From: Pelagibius sp048268885 | Lineage (GTDB): Bacteria; Pseudomonadota; Alphaproteobacteria; Kiloniellales; Kiloniellaceae | Assembly (NCBI GenBank): GCA_048268885.1 | Contig: JBLWUP010000008.1 | Location: forward strand, 62,001 to 126,000 | Direction of reading: 5' to 3' | DNA length: 64,000 nt | In this document: positions 53,663 to 62,478 of the stretch, piece by piece | How positions within the stretch are numbered: the first letter of the stretch is position 1 | How the letters are laid out: each line of letters opens with the position of its first letter | The notes under the pieces: model-generated | Databases searched by the model: none | Told to the model about the DNA's origin: nothing | The model's input: only the letters and a program-made list of their open reading frames with translations | Program-made: the position numbers and the translations under genes

Positions 53663-54613
53663 TTAGTTCGGCCAGAGGTTCTTGGACTTGTAGTAGGCCT
53701 CTGCGCCGGGGTGCATCGGCGCGCCCAACGACTGGAAGTTCGCGATGTCGGGCTTCATCTGACCCCAGGCCTTGTGGCCCTTGGCCAGGGTGTCCTGCTT
53801 GGCATAGGCGATGGCGAGCATCTTCTCGACGATGTCCGCCGGCACCCGCTCATGCGCCACCCAGTAGACCGTGGTGTAGGGCAGGTCGGTCGCCGCTACG
53901 CCCTTGTACATGGTCTCCGGCATGGTGCCGCTGGCGTAGAAGGGATAGGTGTCGCTGATCTTGCTCAGCTTGTCCTCGCCGTAGGGCAGTACCAGGATCT
54001 CGCGGGTTTCCGCCAATTCGGTGACCGCGGCCGCCGGCGCCGAAGACTGGCAGAGGACGTCGATCTGTCCATTGCCCAACGCGCGTCCGGCATCGGCGAA
54101 GGTCATCATGGAGGGCTCGATGGTATCGAGCAGACCCAGGGCCCTCAGAATGTTCGAGCAGTTGAAGACGGTGCCCGAACCCGGCGGGCCGAGGGCGACC
54201 TTCTTGCCTTCCAGGTCGTCCAGGGACTCGATGCCGCTGCCGCCCAGGGTCACGAAGTAGGTCGGGCCCTGGTAGGCCATGGCGACGCCGCGCAGCATGG
54301 TGCCCTTGTCGCCGCCCTCGAAGGGGCCGGTCGGTTCCTGCGACATGTAGACGTGGGATCCGTAGACGATGCCCATGTCCAGTTCGCCTTTGATCAGGCG
54401 CTTGGCGTTCTCGGTGGAGCCGCCGGTGGTCACCTGGGTGATGTTGACCTCGGGCAGTTCGTTGCCGATCTCGGTGCCCGCGACGCCGACCATGTAGTAC
54501 ATGACGCCGCCGGGGTTGGAACCGCCCCAGGCGATGTCGGTCTGGGCCTGCGCCATGCCGCCCGCCGTGGCGGTCGCCAGCGCGGCCGTCAGTGCCAAAG
54601 CTGTTTTCTTCAC
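53663..54613 (-). CDS. TAXI family TRAP solute-binding protein
   Basis: The 316-residue protein starts at GTG with GGGAGGAAAGT upstream and has a signal peptide (ALATATAGGMAQAQ). The mature part shows IAWGGSNPGGVMYYMVG and the TAXI pattern GKKVALGPPGSGTVFNC. It delivers its ligand to the fused permease downstream. TAXI ligands include glutamate and small organic acids; the substrate here is unknown, but the FAH-family gene upstream suggests an organic acid. Confidence 0.92.
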   Translation of the reverse strand: MKKTALALTAALATATAGGMAQAQTDIAWGGSNPGGVMYYMVGVAGTEIGNELPEVNITQVTTGGSTENAKRLIKGELDMGIVYGSHVYMSQEPTGPFEGGDKGTMLRGVAMAYQGPTYFVTLGGSGIESLDDLEGKKVALGPPGSGTVFNCSNILRALGLLDTIEPSMMTFADAGRALGNGQIDVLCQSSAPAAAVTELAETREILVLPYGEDKLSKISDTYPFYASGTMPETMYKGVAATDLPYTTVYWVAHERVPADIVEKMLAIAYAKQDTLAKGHKAWGQMKPDIANFQSLGAPMHPGAEAYYKSKNLWPN

Positions 54614-54697
54614 ACTTTCCTCCCATTTTTCGTGCGGGGCGGGGGTGCCGCCGCTCGCCGTTGGTGTGGCGCCCCGTTGCCCGGGGTCTTTCGTTCT

Positions 54698-55570
54698 TCA
54701 GGATTTCATGAGCTGGCAGGTGTTCTCCAGAGCGCCGATGCCGTCGATCTCGACCCGCACCACGTCGCCGGCCTGCAGGTACTTCGGGGGATCGAAGCCG
54801 ATGCCGACGCCCGCCGGGGTGCCGGTGGCGATCACGTCGCCGGGCAGCAGGGTGATCCCGTTGGAGATCGCGGCGATGATCGTCGGTACGTTGAAGATCA
54901 GCAGGCCGGTGTTCGAGTCCTGGCGCTTCTCACCGTTCACGAAGGTGCGCACCGCCGTGTCCGCCAGGTCGATCTCGTCCTTGGTGACCGCCCAGGGACC
55001 CATGGGGCAGAAGGAATCCTGCGACTTGCCGAGCAGCCACTGGCTGTGGCGGCCCTGGATGTCGCGCGCCGTCACGTCGTTCACGATGGTGTAGCCCCAG
55101 ACGTAATCAAGAGCCTCTTCCTTCGGGATGTTGCGCCCTTCGCGCCCGATGATGATCGTCAGCTCGACCTCGTAGTCGATGGCGGTGGAGACAGCGGGGT
55201 CGATCAGGATCGGCGCGCCGGGGCCGGTGACGCTTTCCGGCACTTTTGAGAAGACGATCGGCACCTTTGGCACGTGGCCCGCGGCGGCGCTGGAATCGAA
55301 GCCGCTCTTGGAGAACTCCTCCGCGTGGTCGTAGTAGTTCTTGCCGACGCAGAAGACGTTGCGGTGCGGCCGCGGCAGGGGGGCTTCCAGGGTGACGTCG
55401 TCGAGCGCCACCGCCGCCAGCAGGCCCGGCAGCGGATCCAGGCCGATCAGGCAGGACACGCCTTCCGCTGTTTTTTCCGCCGGCAGGTCGAAGGGGGCGA
55501 GGGTGCCTTTTTCCGGGTCGACCACCCCAATCCCGCGCTGCCCGTCATGCCGATAAGTCGCGATCTTCAC
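54698..55570 (-). CDS. fumarylacetoacetate hydrolase family protein
   Basis: The 290-residue protein has the metal site of the FAH fold: IDYEVELTIIIGREG (two Glu) and GYTIVNDVTARDIQ (Asp). Members hydrolyse C-C bonds of beta-diketo acids or act as hydratases or decarboxylases on related substrates; FAHD1-type activity is possible. The first codon is GTG 55570 with GGTGGAGTAAGTA upstream. It is the first gene of the TRAP operon and lies beside a repeated CCAWT box array and the divergent GntR gene. Confidence 0.92.
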   Translation of the reverse strand: MKIATYRHDGQRGIGVVDPEKGTLAPFDLPAEKTAEGVSCLIGLDPLPGLLAAVALDDVTLEAPLPRPHRNVFCVGKNYYDHAEEFSKSGFDSSAAAGHVPKVPIVFSKVPESVTGPGAPILIDPAVSTAIDYEVELTIIIGREGRNIPKEEALDYVWGYTIVNDVTARDIQGRHSQWLLGKSQDSFCPMGPWAVTKDEIDLADTAVRTFVNGEKRQDSNTGLLIFNVPTIIAAISNGITLLPGDVIATGTPAGVGIGFDPPKYLQAGDVVRVEIDGIGALENTCQLMKS

Positions 55571-55581
55571 TACTTACTCCA

Positions 55582-55627
55582 CCATTTCTGAACCAATATT
55601 GACCATTAGCTTTCCAATAAAACCATT
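55582..55627. promoter_or_regulatory. array of five phased CCATT/CCAAT boxes
   Basis: The boxes start at 55582, 55593, 55603, 55614 and 55623 and alternate CCATT, CCAAT, CCATT, CCAAT, CCATT. Their spacings of 11, 10, 11 and 9 bases put them on one face of the helix. Two more (CCAAT at 55714, ATTGG at 55735) flank the gntR promoter core. The array covers the -10, the start region and the leader of the FAH operon. Confidence 0.6.
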
Positions 55628-55645
55628 CTCCCCGGGGAGGGTCAA
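55617..55645 (-). promoter_or_regulatory. predicted promoter of the FAH-TRAP operon
   Basis: On the minus strand TTGACC (55640-55645), a 17-base spacer and TTTTAT (55617-55622) give a good -35/-10 pair about 50 bases upstream of GTG 55570. Two CCAWT boxes overlap it, which fits repression by the neighbouring GntR protein. Confidence 0.6.
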
Positions 55646-55696
55646 GCTGGTGAGCCTCAAATACTGGACAATCGACCGGGCGCCTTGGCCGCGGTG

Positions 55697-55725
55697 TTGT
55701 CTTCAAACCTGTGCCAATCTATAAT
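55697..55725 (+). promoter_or_regulatory. predicted promoter of gntR-type gene
   Basis: TTGTCT (55697-55702), a 17-base spacer and a perfect TATAAT (55720-55725) precede ATG 55763. CCAAT sits inside the spacer and ATTGG just after the -10, forming an inverted pair that suggests autoregulation. Confidence 0.7.
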
Positions 55726-55762
55726 AGGTGCAGAATTGGATCACTATTGAGTCGAGAGTCTC

Positions 55763-56476
55763 ATGGACGGCCTGAACGTGCGGGAAAAGGCGGCGAGCGG
55801 CACGGCGGCGCTCACCGAATTTATCGAGCGCAACATCGCCGAGGGGATCTGGCGGGCCGGCACCAAGCTGCCGACCGAGCGCGTGCTGGAGCGCCAGTTC
55901 GGGGTGTCCCGCAACACCCTGCGCAAGAGCCTGAAGCGCCTGGAGAACCAGGGCAAGATCACGCGCCACGTGGGGCGGGGGTCCTTCGTCGCCGAGACCG
56001 CGGGCAGCGGCACCACGCCGCCCGCCGACCTCTCCGGGCTCGCCTGGCGTATCCAGGGCGCCAGCCCGGTCGAGGTCATGGAGGTGCGCCTGATGCTCGA
56101 ACCGCTGGCTGCCGAACTCGCGGCGGTACGCGCCACGGCCGAGGACCTGCAACGTCTCGACGACTGCCTGGACCGCTGCGAGAGCGCCGGCGACGTGCCG
56201 GAGTTCGAGTACTGGGACGGCATGCTGCACGTGGCCATCGTCTCTGCGGCCAAGAACGGCATGCTGAGTGCGCTCTATGAAGCCATCAACGATCTGCGCG
56301 GCCAGGCCGAGTGGCAGCGGCTGAAAGAGCGCAGCGTGACGCCGGAGCGCCGCGGCCTCTACCGCGACCAGCACCGCAAGATCGTGCAGTTCCTGAAGGA
56401 CCGCGACGGCGAGGCCGCCAGGGCGGAGCTGCAGCGCCACCTGGTGAACGTGCGCACCAACCTCTTCGGATCGTAG
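55763..56476 (+). CDS. GntR family regulator, FadR subfamily
   Basis: The 237-residue protein has a GntR winged helix (residues 15-80; GTKLPTERVLERQFGVSRNTLRKSLKRLENQGKI) and an FCD C-terminal domain (VMEVRLMLEPLAAELAAVRA, with Asp/His candidates for a metal site in WDGMLHVAIV). FadR-type regulators usually bind a small acid. It is divergent from the FAH-TRAP operon, its likely target, with an intervening CCAWT array and a strong promoter of its own. Confidence 0.93.
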   Translation: MDGLNVREKAASGTAALTEFIERNIAEGIWRAGTKLPTERVLERQFGVSRNTLRKSLKRLENQGKITRHVGRGSFVAETAGSGTTPPADLSGLAWRIQGASPVEVMEVRLMLEPLAAELAAVRATAEDLQRLDDCLDRCESAGDVPEFEYWDGMLHVAIVSAAKNGMLSALYEAINDLRGQAEWQRLKERSVTPERRGLYRDQHRKIVQFLKDRDGEAARAELQRHLVNVRTNLFGS

Positions 56477-56578
56477 CAAGCGAAACCCGATTCAAGGTTG
56501 CCGCTGGTCCGGCGACGCCCTAAGAGGAAGACGCCTCGTCTTCTCCCGGGGGCGGGTTAAAGCAGGGACCGCGTTGTT

Positions 56579-57499
56579 ATGCAGCTTCGTCATCTCCTCT
56601 ACTTCGTCGCGCTGGGCCGGGAAAAGCACTTTGGCCGCGCGGCCGAGGCCTGCCATGTCACGCAGTCGACGCTCTCCGCCGCGATCCGCCAGTTGGAGAG
56701 CGAGATCGGCGCGCCGCTGATCGAACGGGACAAGCGCTTCAAGGGTCTGACCGCAGAAGGGAAGGTCCTGCTGGACTGGGCGATCCAGGTGGTGGCCGGC
56801 CGCGCGGTGCTGGACCAGCAGATCGGCCTGCTGCGCGGCGAACTGACCGGCGAACTGGCGCTGGGCGTCATTCCCTCGGCGCTGCCCACGATCAGCCTGC
56901 TGACCACGCCGTTCAGCCAGGCGCATCCGAAGGTGACTCTGCGAATCCTCTCGCGCACCTCCGACGAGATCCAGCGTTCCCTGGATGCCTTCGAGTTCGA
57001 TGTCGGCATCACCTACCTCGGCGCCGAGCCGCTGCATGGCGTGAAGACCTATTCCCTCTACGAGGAACGCTACATTCTGCTGACCCCAACGCGCGGGCCT
57101 TTTCGCGGGCGCAAGTCGGTCACCTGGCAGGAGGCCGCGGAAACACCGCTCTGCTTGCTGACCCCGGACATGCAGAACCGCCGCCTCGTCAACTCCGTCT
57201 TCGCCAGCGTCGGCTGCACGCCGAACGTCCATGCCGAGAGCAACTCGCTCATGACGCTGTGCTCGCACATTCGCACCGGCGCCTGGTCCAGCGTGCTGCC
57301 GCACAACCTGCTGTGGCTCTTCGGCACGCCCAAGGGAATGCTGGCCCTGCCCCTGGTGGAGCCAGAGCGCAATTTCACCGTTGGCATGGTGGTGCGCCAG
57401 CAAAAGCCTCAGCCGCCCCTGGTCGACGCTTTCGTAAAATCTGTCAGAAATGTCGACCTTGAGGTGCAGGCCCAGCCCCGCAAGGGGTCTCAACGGTAA
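56579..57499 (+). CDS. LysR family regulator of formate dehydrogenase
   Basis: The 306-residue protein has the winged helix MQLRHLLYFVALGREKHFGRAAEACHVTQ read in short pieces (LYFVALGREKHFGRAA) and a LysR effector domain. It lies just upstream of fdsG and is on the same strand, in the position of FdsR-type activators. A T-N11-A palindrome overlaps its stop codon and lies before fdsG. The inducer is probably formate or a related C1 signal, by analogy. Confidence 0.88.
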   Translation: MQLRHLLYFVALGREKHFGRAAEACHVTQSTLSAAIRQLESEIGAPLIERDKRFKGLTAEGKVLLDWAIQVVAGRAVLDQQIGLLRGELTGELALGVIPSALPTISLLTTPFSQAHPKVTLRILSRTSDEIQRSLDAFEFDVGITYLGAEPLHGVKTYSLYEERYILLTPTRGPFRGRKSVTWQEAAETPLCLLTPDMQNRRLVNSVFASVGCTPNVHAESNSLMTLCSHIRTGAWSSVLPHNLLWLFGTPKGMLALPLVEPERNFTVGMVVRQQKPQPPLVDAFVKSVRNVDLEVQAQPRKGSQR

Positions 57500-57515
57500 T
57501 CGAGAAAGTCGATTA
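57497..57515. promoter_or_regulatory. LysR-type palindrome before fdsG
   Basis: TAATCG (57497-57502), seven bases and CGATTA (57510-57515) form a perfect 6-bp palindrome that begins with the TAA stop of the LysR gene. A second inverted repeat, TTGAA-N6-TTCAA (57535-57550), follows closer to fdsG. Confidence 0.6.
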
Positions 57516-57534
57516 CGAATGTGAAAAAACTCGT

Positions 57535-57563
57535 TTGAAGTCGATTTCAACGGGACGGATTAT
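57535..57563 (+). promoter_or_regulatory. predicted promoter of the fds operon
   Basis: TTGAAG (57535-57540), a 17-base spacer and GATTAT (57558-57563) precede the fdsG start by about 36 bases. The LysR palindrome at 57497 lies in the activator position upstream. Confidence 0.5.
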
Positions 57564-57598
57564 AGCCCCCAAGAAAAACAACTTTGAACGAGAGAGCA

Positions 57599-58057
57599 AT
57601 GCCCTGGGATCCCGATCTCGCCCGTGAGATCGCCGAAGAGCTGAAAGGCGAAGACGGCGCCCTGCTGCCGATCCTCCATGCCTTGAACGACCGCTTCGGC
57701 TATGTCGACCAGCAGGCGGTGCCGGTCATCGCCGACATCCTGAACCTGTCGCGCGCCGAAGTGCACGGCGTGGTTTCCTTCTATCACGACTTCCGCGAAG
57801 CGCCTGCGGGCGAGGTGGTGGTGAAGGTCTGCCGCGCCGAAGCCTGCCAGTCCATGGGCGCGCTGGCCTTGATCGAGCGGCTCTGCGCGCGCCACGGCAT
57901 CTCGCTGGGCGACACCTCGGCGGCCGGCGTGACCATCGAGCCGGTCTACTGTCTCGGCAACTGCGCCTGCGCCCCGGCGGCCATGGTGAACGACCGGCTG
58001 CATGGCCGTCTCGATGCCGACACGCTCGACCGCATCGTCGGGGAGGCGCAAGAATGA
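57599..58057 (+). CDS. fdsG: NAD-dependent formate dehydrogenase gamma subunit
   Basis: The 152-residue protein is the NuoE-like subunit of the cytosolic NAD-dependent formate dehydrogenase and carries one [2Fe-2S] cluster. Its ligands are in VCRAEACQSMG and YCLGNCACAPAAM. The start ATG 57599 has GAACGAGAGAG before it; a TTG 15 bases earlier is an alternative. Its stop overlaps the fdsB start (ATGA at 58054). Confidence 0.94.
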   Translation: MPWDPDLAREIAEELKGEDGALLPILHALNDRFGYVDQQAVPVIADILNLSRAEVHGVVSFYHDFREAPAGEVVVKVCRAEACQSMGALALIERLCARHGISLGDTSAAGVTIEPVYCLGNCACAPAAMVNDRLHGRLDADTLDRIVGEAQE

Positions 58058-59604
58058 GCCTCACCGTCTATGTGCCCGCCGACTCCGCCGCCGTTTCCGT
58101 CGGCGCCGAGGACACCGCCGACGCGATCCGCCGCGAGGCCGAGGCGCGCGGCCTGGACCTGAAACTGGTGCGCAACGGCTCGCGCGGCCTCTTCTGGCTG
58201 GAGCCGCTGGTCGAGGTCATGACCTCCGCCGGGCGTGTCGCCTACGGGCCTGTGGCGGCCGAGGATGTGTCCGGCCTGATGGACGCCCTGGCCGTCGCCG
58301 GCGACCACCCGCTGTGCCAGGGACCGACCGAGGAGATTCCCTACCTCAAGAACCAGGAGCGCCTGACCTTCGCGCGCATCGGCGTCACCGACCCGCTGGA
58401 CCTGGCGGACTACGAAGCCCACGGCGGCCTCGCCGGCCTGCGCAAGGCGCTCATCATGGACCCGGCCACGGTCTGCGAGGAGGTCACCGAGTCCGGCCTG
58501 CGCGGGCGCGGCGGCGCGGGCTTTCCCGCCGGCATCAAGTGGAAAACGGTGCACGATCTGTCGGCGCCGCAGAAGTATGTCTGCTGCAACGCCGACGAGG
58601 GCGATAGCGGCACCTTCGCCGACCGCATGGTCATGGAAAGCGATCCCTTCATGCTCATCGAGGGCATGATCATCGCCGGCCTCGCCAGCGGCGCCACTGA
58701 AGGCTACGTCTACATCCGCTCCGAATACCCCCGCGCGGTCGCGCAGATGCAGGCCGCGATCGAGGTGATGGCCGAGGCCGGCTGGCTGGGCGGCAACGTC
58801 GGGGGCTCGGGCCGTGCCTTCCGCCTGCATGTCCGCAAGGGCGCCGGCGCCTACATCTGCGGCGAGGAGTCCTCCATGCTGGAAAGCCTGGAGGGCAAGC
58901 GCGGCACGGTGCGCGCCAAGCCGCCGATCCCCGCCATCGCCGGCCTGTTCGGCCAGCCGACGGTGATCAACAACGTGCTGACCCTGGCGTCGGTGCCGAT
59001 CATCCTGGACAGGGGCGCGGCCTTCTACCGCAACTACGGCATGGGCCGTTCGCGCGGCACCCAACCCTTCCAGCTGGCCGGCAACATCAAGCGCGGCGGC
59101 CTGGTGGAGAAGGCTTTCGGCGTCACCCTGCGCGAGCTGATCGAGGACTTCGGCGGCGGCACCGCCTCCGGGCGGCCGCTCCGCGCGGCGCAGCTCGGCG
59201 GGCCGCTTGGCGCCTACGTTTCCGAGGACATACTGGACCTGCCGGCGGACTACGAGGCCCTGGCGGAAGGCGGGGCGATGCTCGGCCACGGCGGCATTGT
59301 GGTCTTCGACGAGACCGTCGACATGGCCGAGATGGCGCGCTTCGCCTTCGAGTTCTGCGAGATCGAGAGTTGCGGCAAGTGCACCCCCTGCCGCATCGGC
59401 GCGATCCGCGGCAAGGAGACCGTCGAGAAGGTGCTGGGCGGCGAGGACGTCGCCTCGAACATCGCGCTGATCGAGGATCTCTGCGAGCTGATGACCGACG
59501 GCTCGCTCTGCGCCATGGGCGGGCTGACGCCCATGCCCGTGCTTTCCGCCATCCGCCTCTTTCCGGAAGATTTCGACCGCGCGCCCCGGCTCGCGGCCGA
59601 GTGA
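58054..59604 (+). CDS. fdsB: NAD-dependent formate dehydrogenase beta subunit
   Basis: The 516-residue NuoF-like subunit holds FMN, NAD and a [4Fe-4S] cluster. Seen are the FMN loop LRGRGGAGFPAGIKW near residue 150, CGEESSMLESLEG in the NAD domain, and the cluster ligands ESCGKCTPCRIG near residue 442. The start overlaps the fdsG stop by four bases. It reduces NAD with electrons delivered from FdsA. Confidence 0.95.
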   Translation: MSLTVYVPADSAAVSVGAEDTADAIRREAEARGLDLKLVRNGSRGLFWLEPLVEVMTSAGRVAYGPVAAEDVSGLMDALAVAGDHPLCQGPTEEIPYLKNQERLTFARIGVTDPLDLADYEAHGGLAGLRKALIMDPATVCEEVTESGLRGRGGAGFPAGIKWKTVHDLSAPQKYVCCNADEGDSGTFADRMVMESDPFMLIEGMIIAGLASGATEGYVYIRSEYPRAVAQMQAAIEVMAEAGWLGGNVGGSGRAFRLHVRKGAGAYICGEESSMLESLEGKRGTVRAKPPIPAIAGLFGQPTVINNVLTLASVPIILDRGAAFYRNYGMGRSRGTQPFQLAGNIKRGGLVEKAFGVTLRELIEDFGGGTASGRPLRAAQLGGPLGAYVSEDILDLPADYEALAEGGAMLGHGGIVVFDETVDMAEMARFAFEFCEIESCGKCTPCRIGAIRGKETVEKVLGGEDVASNIALIEDLCELMTDGSLCAMGGLTPMPVLSAIRLFPEDFDRAPRLAAE

Positions 59605-59614
59605 GGACGTTACC

Positions 59615-62464
59615 ATGACCCTGCATCACGAGACCGATTACGGCACCCCGGCGCGCGAAGGCGCCGAGGTGAGCCTCACCATCGACGGCGTCGAGGTGAC
59701 GGTGCCCGAAGGCACCTCCGTCATGCGCGCCGCCGCCATGGTCGAGCGCGAGGTCCCCAAGCTCTGCGCCACCGACAGCCTGGAGTCCTGGGGCTCCTGC
59801 CGCATGTGCCTGGTGGAGATCGAGGGTGTGCGCGGCACGCCGTCGTCCTGCACCACGCCGGTGCGCGCGGGCATGAAGGTCACGACCAATTCGCCGCGCA
59901 TCGAGAAGCTGCGGCGCGGGATCATGGAGCTCTACATCTCCGACCACCCGCTGGACTGCCTGACCTGCGCGGCCAACGGCGACTGCGAGCTGCAGGACAC
60001 GGCGGGCGCCGTCGGCCTGCGCGAGGTGCGCTACGGCATGGCCGGGGAAAACCACTTCGACGCGGACCACAAGACGCCGGTCGATGTCTCCAACCCTTAT
60101 TTCCAGTACGATCCCGCCAAGTGCATCGTCTGCTCGCGCTGCGTGCGCGCCTGCGAGGAAACGCAGGGCACCTTCGCGCTGACCATCCAGGGCAGGGGCT
60201 TCGGCAGCCGCGTCTCGCCGGGCGCCGGCCCGGACGACTTCTTTTCCTCCGACTGCGTTTCCTGCGGCGCCTGCGTGCAGGCCTGCCCGACGGCGACCCT
60301 GGTGGAGAAGTCCGTCGTCGAGCACGGCACGCCGACGCGCTCGGTGCTGACCACCTGCGCCTACTGTGGCGTCGGCTGTTCCTTCAAGGCCGAGATGCAG
60401 GGCGACACCGTGGTGCGCATGACGCCCTGGAAGGACGGCGGCGCCAACGAGGGCCATTCCTGCGTGAAGGGCCGCTTTGCCTGGGGCTATGCCACCCACA
60501 AGGACCGCAAGCTCAAGCCCATGGTGCGCGACAGGATCACCGATCCCTGGCGCGAGGTCTCCTGGGACGAGGCGATCGACTTCGCCGCCGGACGCTTCAA
60601 GGCGATCCAGGCGAAATACGGCAAGGGCTCGATCGGCGGCATCACCTCCTCGCGCTGCACCAACGAGGAGGTCTACGTCGTCCAGAAGATGATCCGCGCC
60701 GCCTTCGGCAACAACAACGTCGATACCTGCGCCCGGGTCTGCCACTCGCCGACCGGCTACGGCCTGAAGATGACCTTCGGCACCTCGGCGGGCACCCAGA
60801 ACTTCAAGTCGGTGGAGAAGGCCGACGTGGTGCTGCTGGTCGGCGCCAATCCGACCGATGCCCATCCCGTCTTCGCCTCGCGCATGAAGAAGCGGCTGCG
60901 CGAGGGCACCGAGATCATCGTCGTCGATCCGCGCCGCATCGACTTGGTGCGCTCGCCGCACATCCAGGCCGCCCAGCACATCCAGCTGCGCCCTGGCACC
61001 AACGTCGCGGTGATGAACGCCCTGGCTCACGTCATCGTCACCGAAGGCCTGGTGAACGAAGACTTCGTCGCTGAGCGCTGCGACACGGCGGAGTTCGACC
61101 GCTGGCGGGCTTTCGTCGCCGAAGAACGCAATTCGCCGGAAGCCCTGGCGGAGACCATCGGCGCGCCGGCGGAGAGTCTGCGCAAGGCGGCGCGGCTCTA
61201 CGCCACCGGCGGCAACGCGGCGATCTATTACGGCCTCGGTGTTACCGAGCACTCCCAGGGCTCGACCATGGTCATGTCCATGGCCAACCTCGCCATGGCG
61301 ACCGGCAACATCGGGCGTGAGGGCGTCGGCATCAATCCGCTGCGCGGCCAGAACAACGTGCAGGGCTCCTGCGACATGGGCAGCTTCCCGCACGAGTTCC
61401 CCGGCTACCGCCACGTCTCCGAGGTCGATACCCGCGCGCTCTTCGAGGGCGCCTGGGGCGTGCCGCTGCTGGACGAGCCGGGGCTGCGCATCACCAACAT
61501 GCTGGCGGCCGCCGTCGACGGCTCCTTCAAGGGGATGTTCATCCAGGGCGAGGACATCGCCCAGTCCGATCCCAACACCCAGCACGTCGAGGCGGGCCTG
61601 GAGGCCATGGAGTGCGTCGTCGTGCAGGACCTCTTCCTGAACGAGACGGCAGCCTTCGCCCATGTCTTCCTGCCCGGCACCTCCTTTCTGGAGAAGGACG
61701 GCACCTTCACCAATGCCGAGCGCCGCATCAACCGCGTGCGCCCGGTGATGGAGGAGAAGAACGGCCTGTCGGAGTGGGAGGCGGTCTGCCGCCTGGCCAG
61801 CGCCATGGGCTACTTCATGCACTACAACTCGGCGGCGGAGATCATGGACGAGATCGCCCGCCTGACGCCCGCCTTCACCGGCGTCAGCCATGACCGCCTC
61901 GACGACGAGGGCTCGCTGCAGTGGCCGGTGAACGAGGCCTATCCGGACGGCGCGCCGATCATGCACGTCGGCGGCTTCGTGCGCGGCAAGGGCCGCTTCA
62001 TGCTCACCGAGTATGTGCCGACGGAGGAGCGCGCCTCGCGCTACTACCCGCTGATCCTGACCACCGGGCGCATTCTCAGCCAGTACAACGTCGGCGCCCA
62101 GACCCGGCGCACCGAGAACTCGCGCTGGCACGACCAGGATATCCTGGAAATCCATCCCTTCGATGCCGAGGAGCGCGGCATCGCCGAAGGCGACAAGATC
62201 ACCGTGGCCAGTCGCGTCGGCGCCACGACGCTGCAGGCGACGATCTCCGAGCGGATGCCCCAGGGCGTGGTCTACACCACCTTCCACCACCCGCTGACCG
62301 GCGCCAACGTCATCACCACCGAGAATTCGGACTGGGCGACCAACTGCCCCGAGTACAAGGTGACGGCGGTGCAGATCACCCGTTCCAACCAGCCTTCCGA
62401 CTGGCAGGAGCGCCACCATCGCATCGAGGTGGAGAACTACCGCGTCGCGCCGGCGGCCGAGTGA
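59615..62464 (+). CDS. fdsA: formate dehydrogenase alpha subunit (molybdenum site)
   Basis: The 949-residue protein has an N-terminal [2Fe-2S] ferredoxin domain (CATDSLESWGSCRMCLVE), a His-Cys cluster (HPLDCLTCAANGDCELQ), two ferredoxin-like clusters (CIVCSRCVRACEE, CVSCGACVQACP), a further cluster at CAYCGVGC, and the bis-MGD domain. The molybdenum ligand is Cys in VDTCARVCHS rather than selenocysteine. It oxidises formate to CO2. Operon position between fdsB and fdhD is standard. Confidence 0.96.
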   Translation: MTLHHETDYGTPAREGAEVSLTIDGVEVTVPEGTSVMRAAAMVEREVPKLCATDSLESWGSCRMCLVEIEGVRGTPSSCTTPVRAGMKVTTNSPRIEKLRRGIMELYISDHPLDCLTCAANGDCELQDTAGAVGLREVRYGMAGENHFDADHKTPVDVSNPYFQYDPAKCIVCSRCVRACEETQGTFALTIQGRGFGSRVSPGAGPDDFFSSDCVSCGACVQACPTATLVEKSVVEHGTPTRSVLTTCAYCGVGCSFKAEMQGDTVVRMTPWKDGGANEGHSCVKGRFAWGYATHKDRKLKPMVRDRITDPWREVSWDEAIDFAAGRFKAIQAKYGKGSIGGITSSRCTNEEVYVVQKMIRAAFGNNNVDTCARVCHSPTGYGLKMTFGTSAGTQNFKSVEKADVVLLVGANPTDAHPVFASRMKKRLREGTEIIVVDPRRIDLVRSPHIQAAQHIQLRPGTNVAVMNALAHVIVTEGLVNEDFVAERCDTAEFDRWRAFVAEERNSPEALAETIGAPAESLRKAARLYATGGNAAIYYGLGVTEHSQGSTMVMSMANLAMATGNIGREGVGINPLRGQNNVQGSCDMGSFPHEFPGYRHVSEVDTRALFEGAWGVPLLDEPGLRITNMLAAAVDGSFKGMFIQGEDIAQSDPNTQHVEAGLEAMECVVVQDLFLNETAAFAHVFLPGTSFLEKDGTFTNAERRINRVRPVMEEKNGLSEWEAVCRLASAMGYFMHYNSAAEIMDEIARLTPAFTGVSHDRLDDEGSLQWPVNEAYPDGAPIMHVGGFVRGKGRFMLTEYVPTEERASRYYPLILTTGRILSQYNVGAQTRRTENSRWHDQDILEIHPFDAEERGIAEGDKITVASRVGATTLQATISERMPQGVVYTTFHHPLTGANVITTENSDWATNCPEYKVTAVQITRSNQPSDWQERHHRIEVENYRVAPAAE

Positions 62465-62478
62465 ACAGGGGAGATCAC

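Noticed and set aside
51707..55249. A plus-strand open frame of about 1,180 codons opposite the TRAP operon
   Set aside because: Composition (runs of Gly, Asp, His, Gln, Arg) is typical of antisense GC-rich DNA, and the minus strand carries recognisable TRAP and FAH genes.
59123..62419. A minus-strand open frame of about 1,100 codons opposite fdsB and fdsA
   Set aside because: The plus strand encodes unmistakable formate dehydrogenase subunits; the reverse frame has no motif or start signal.
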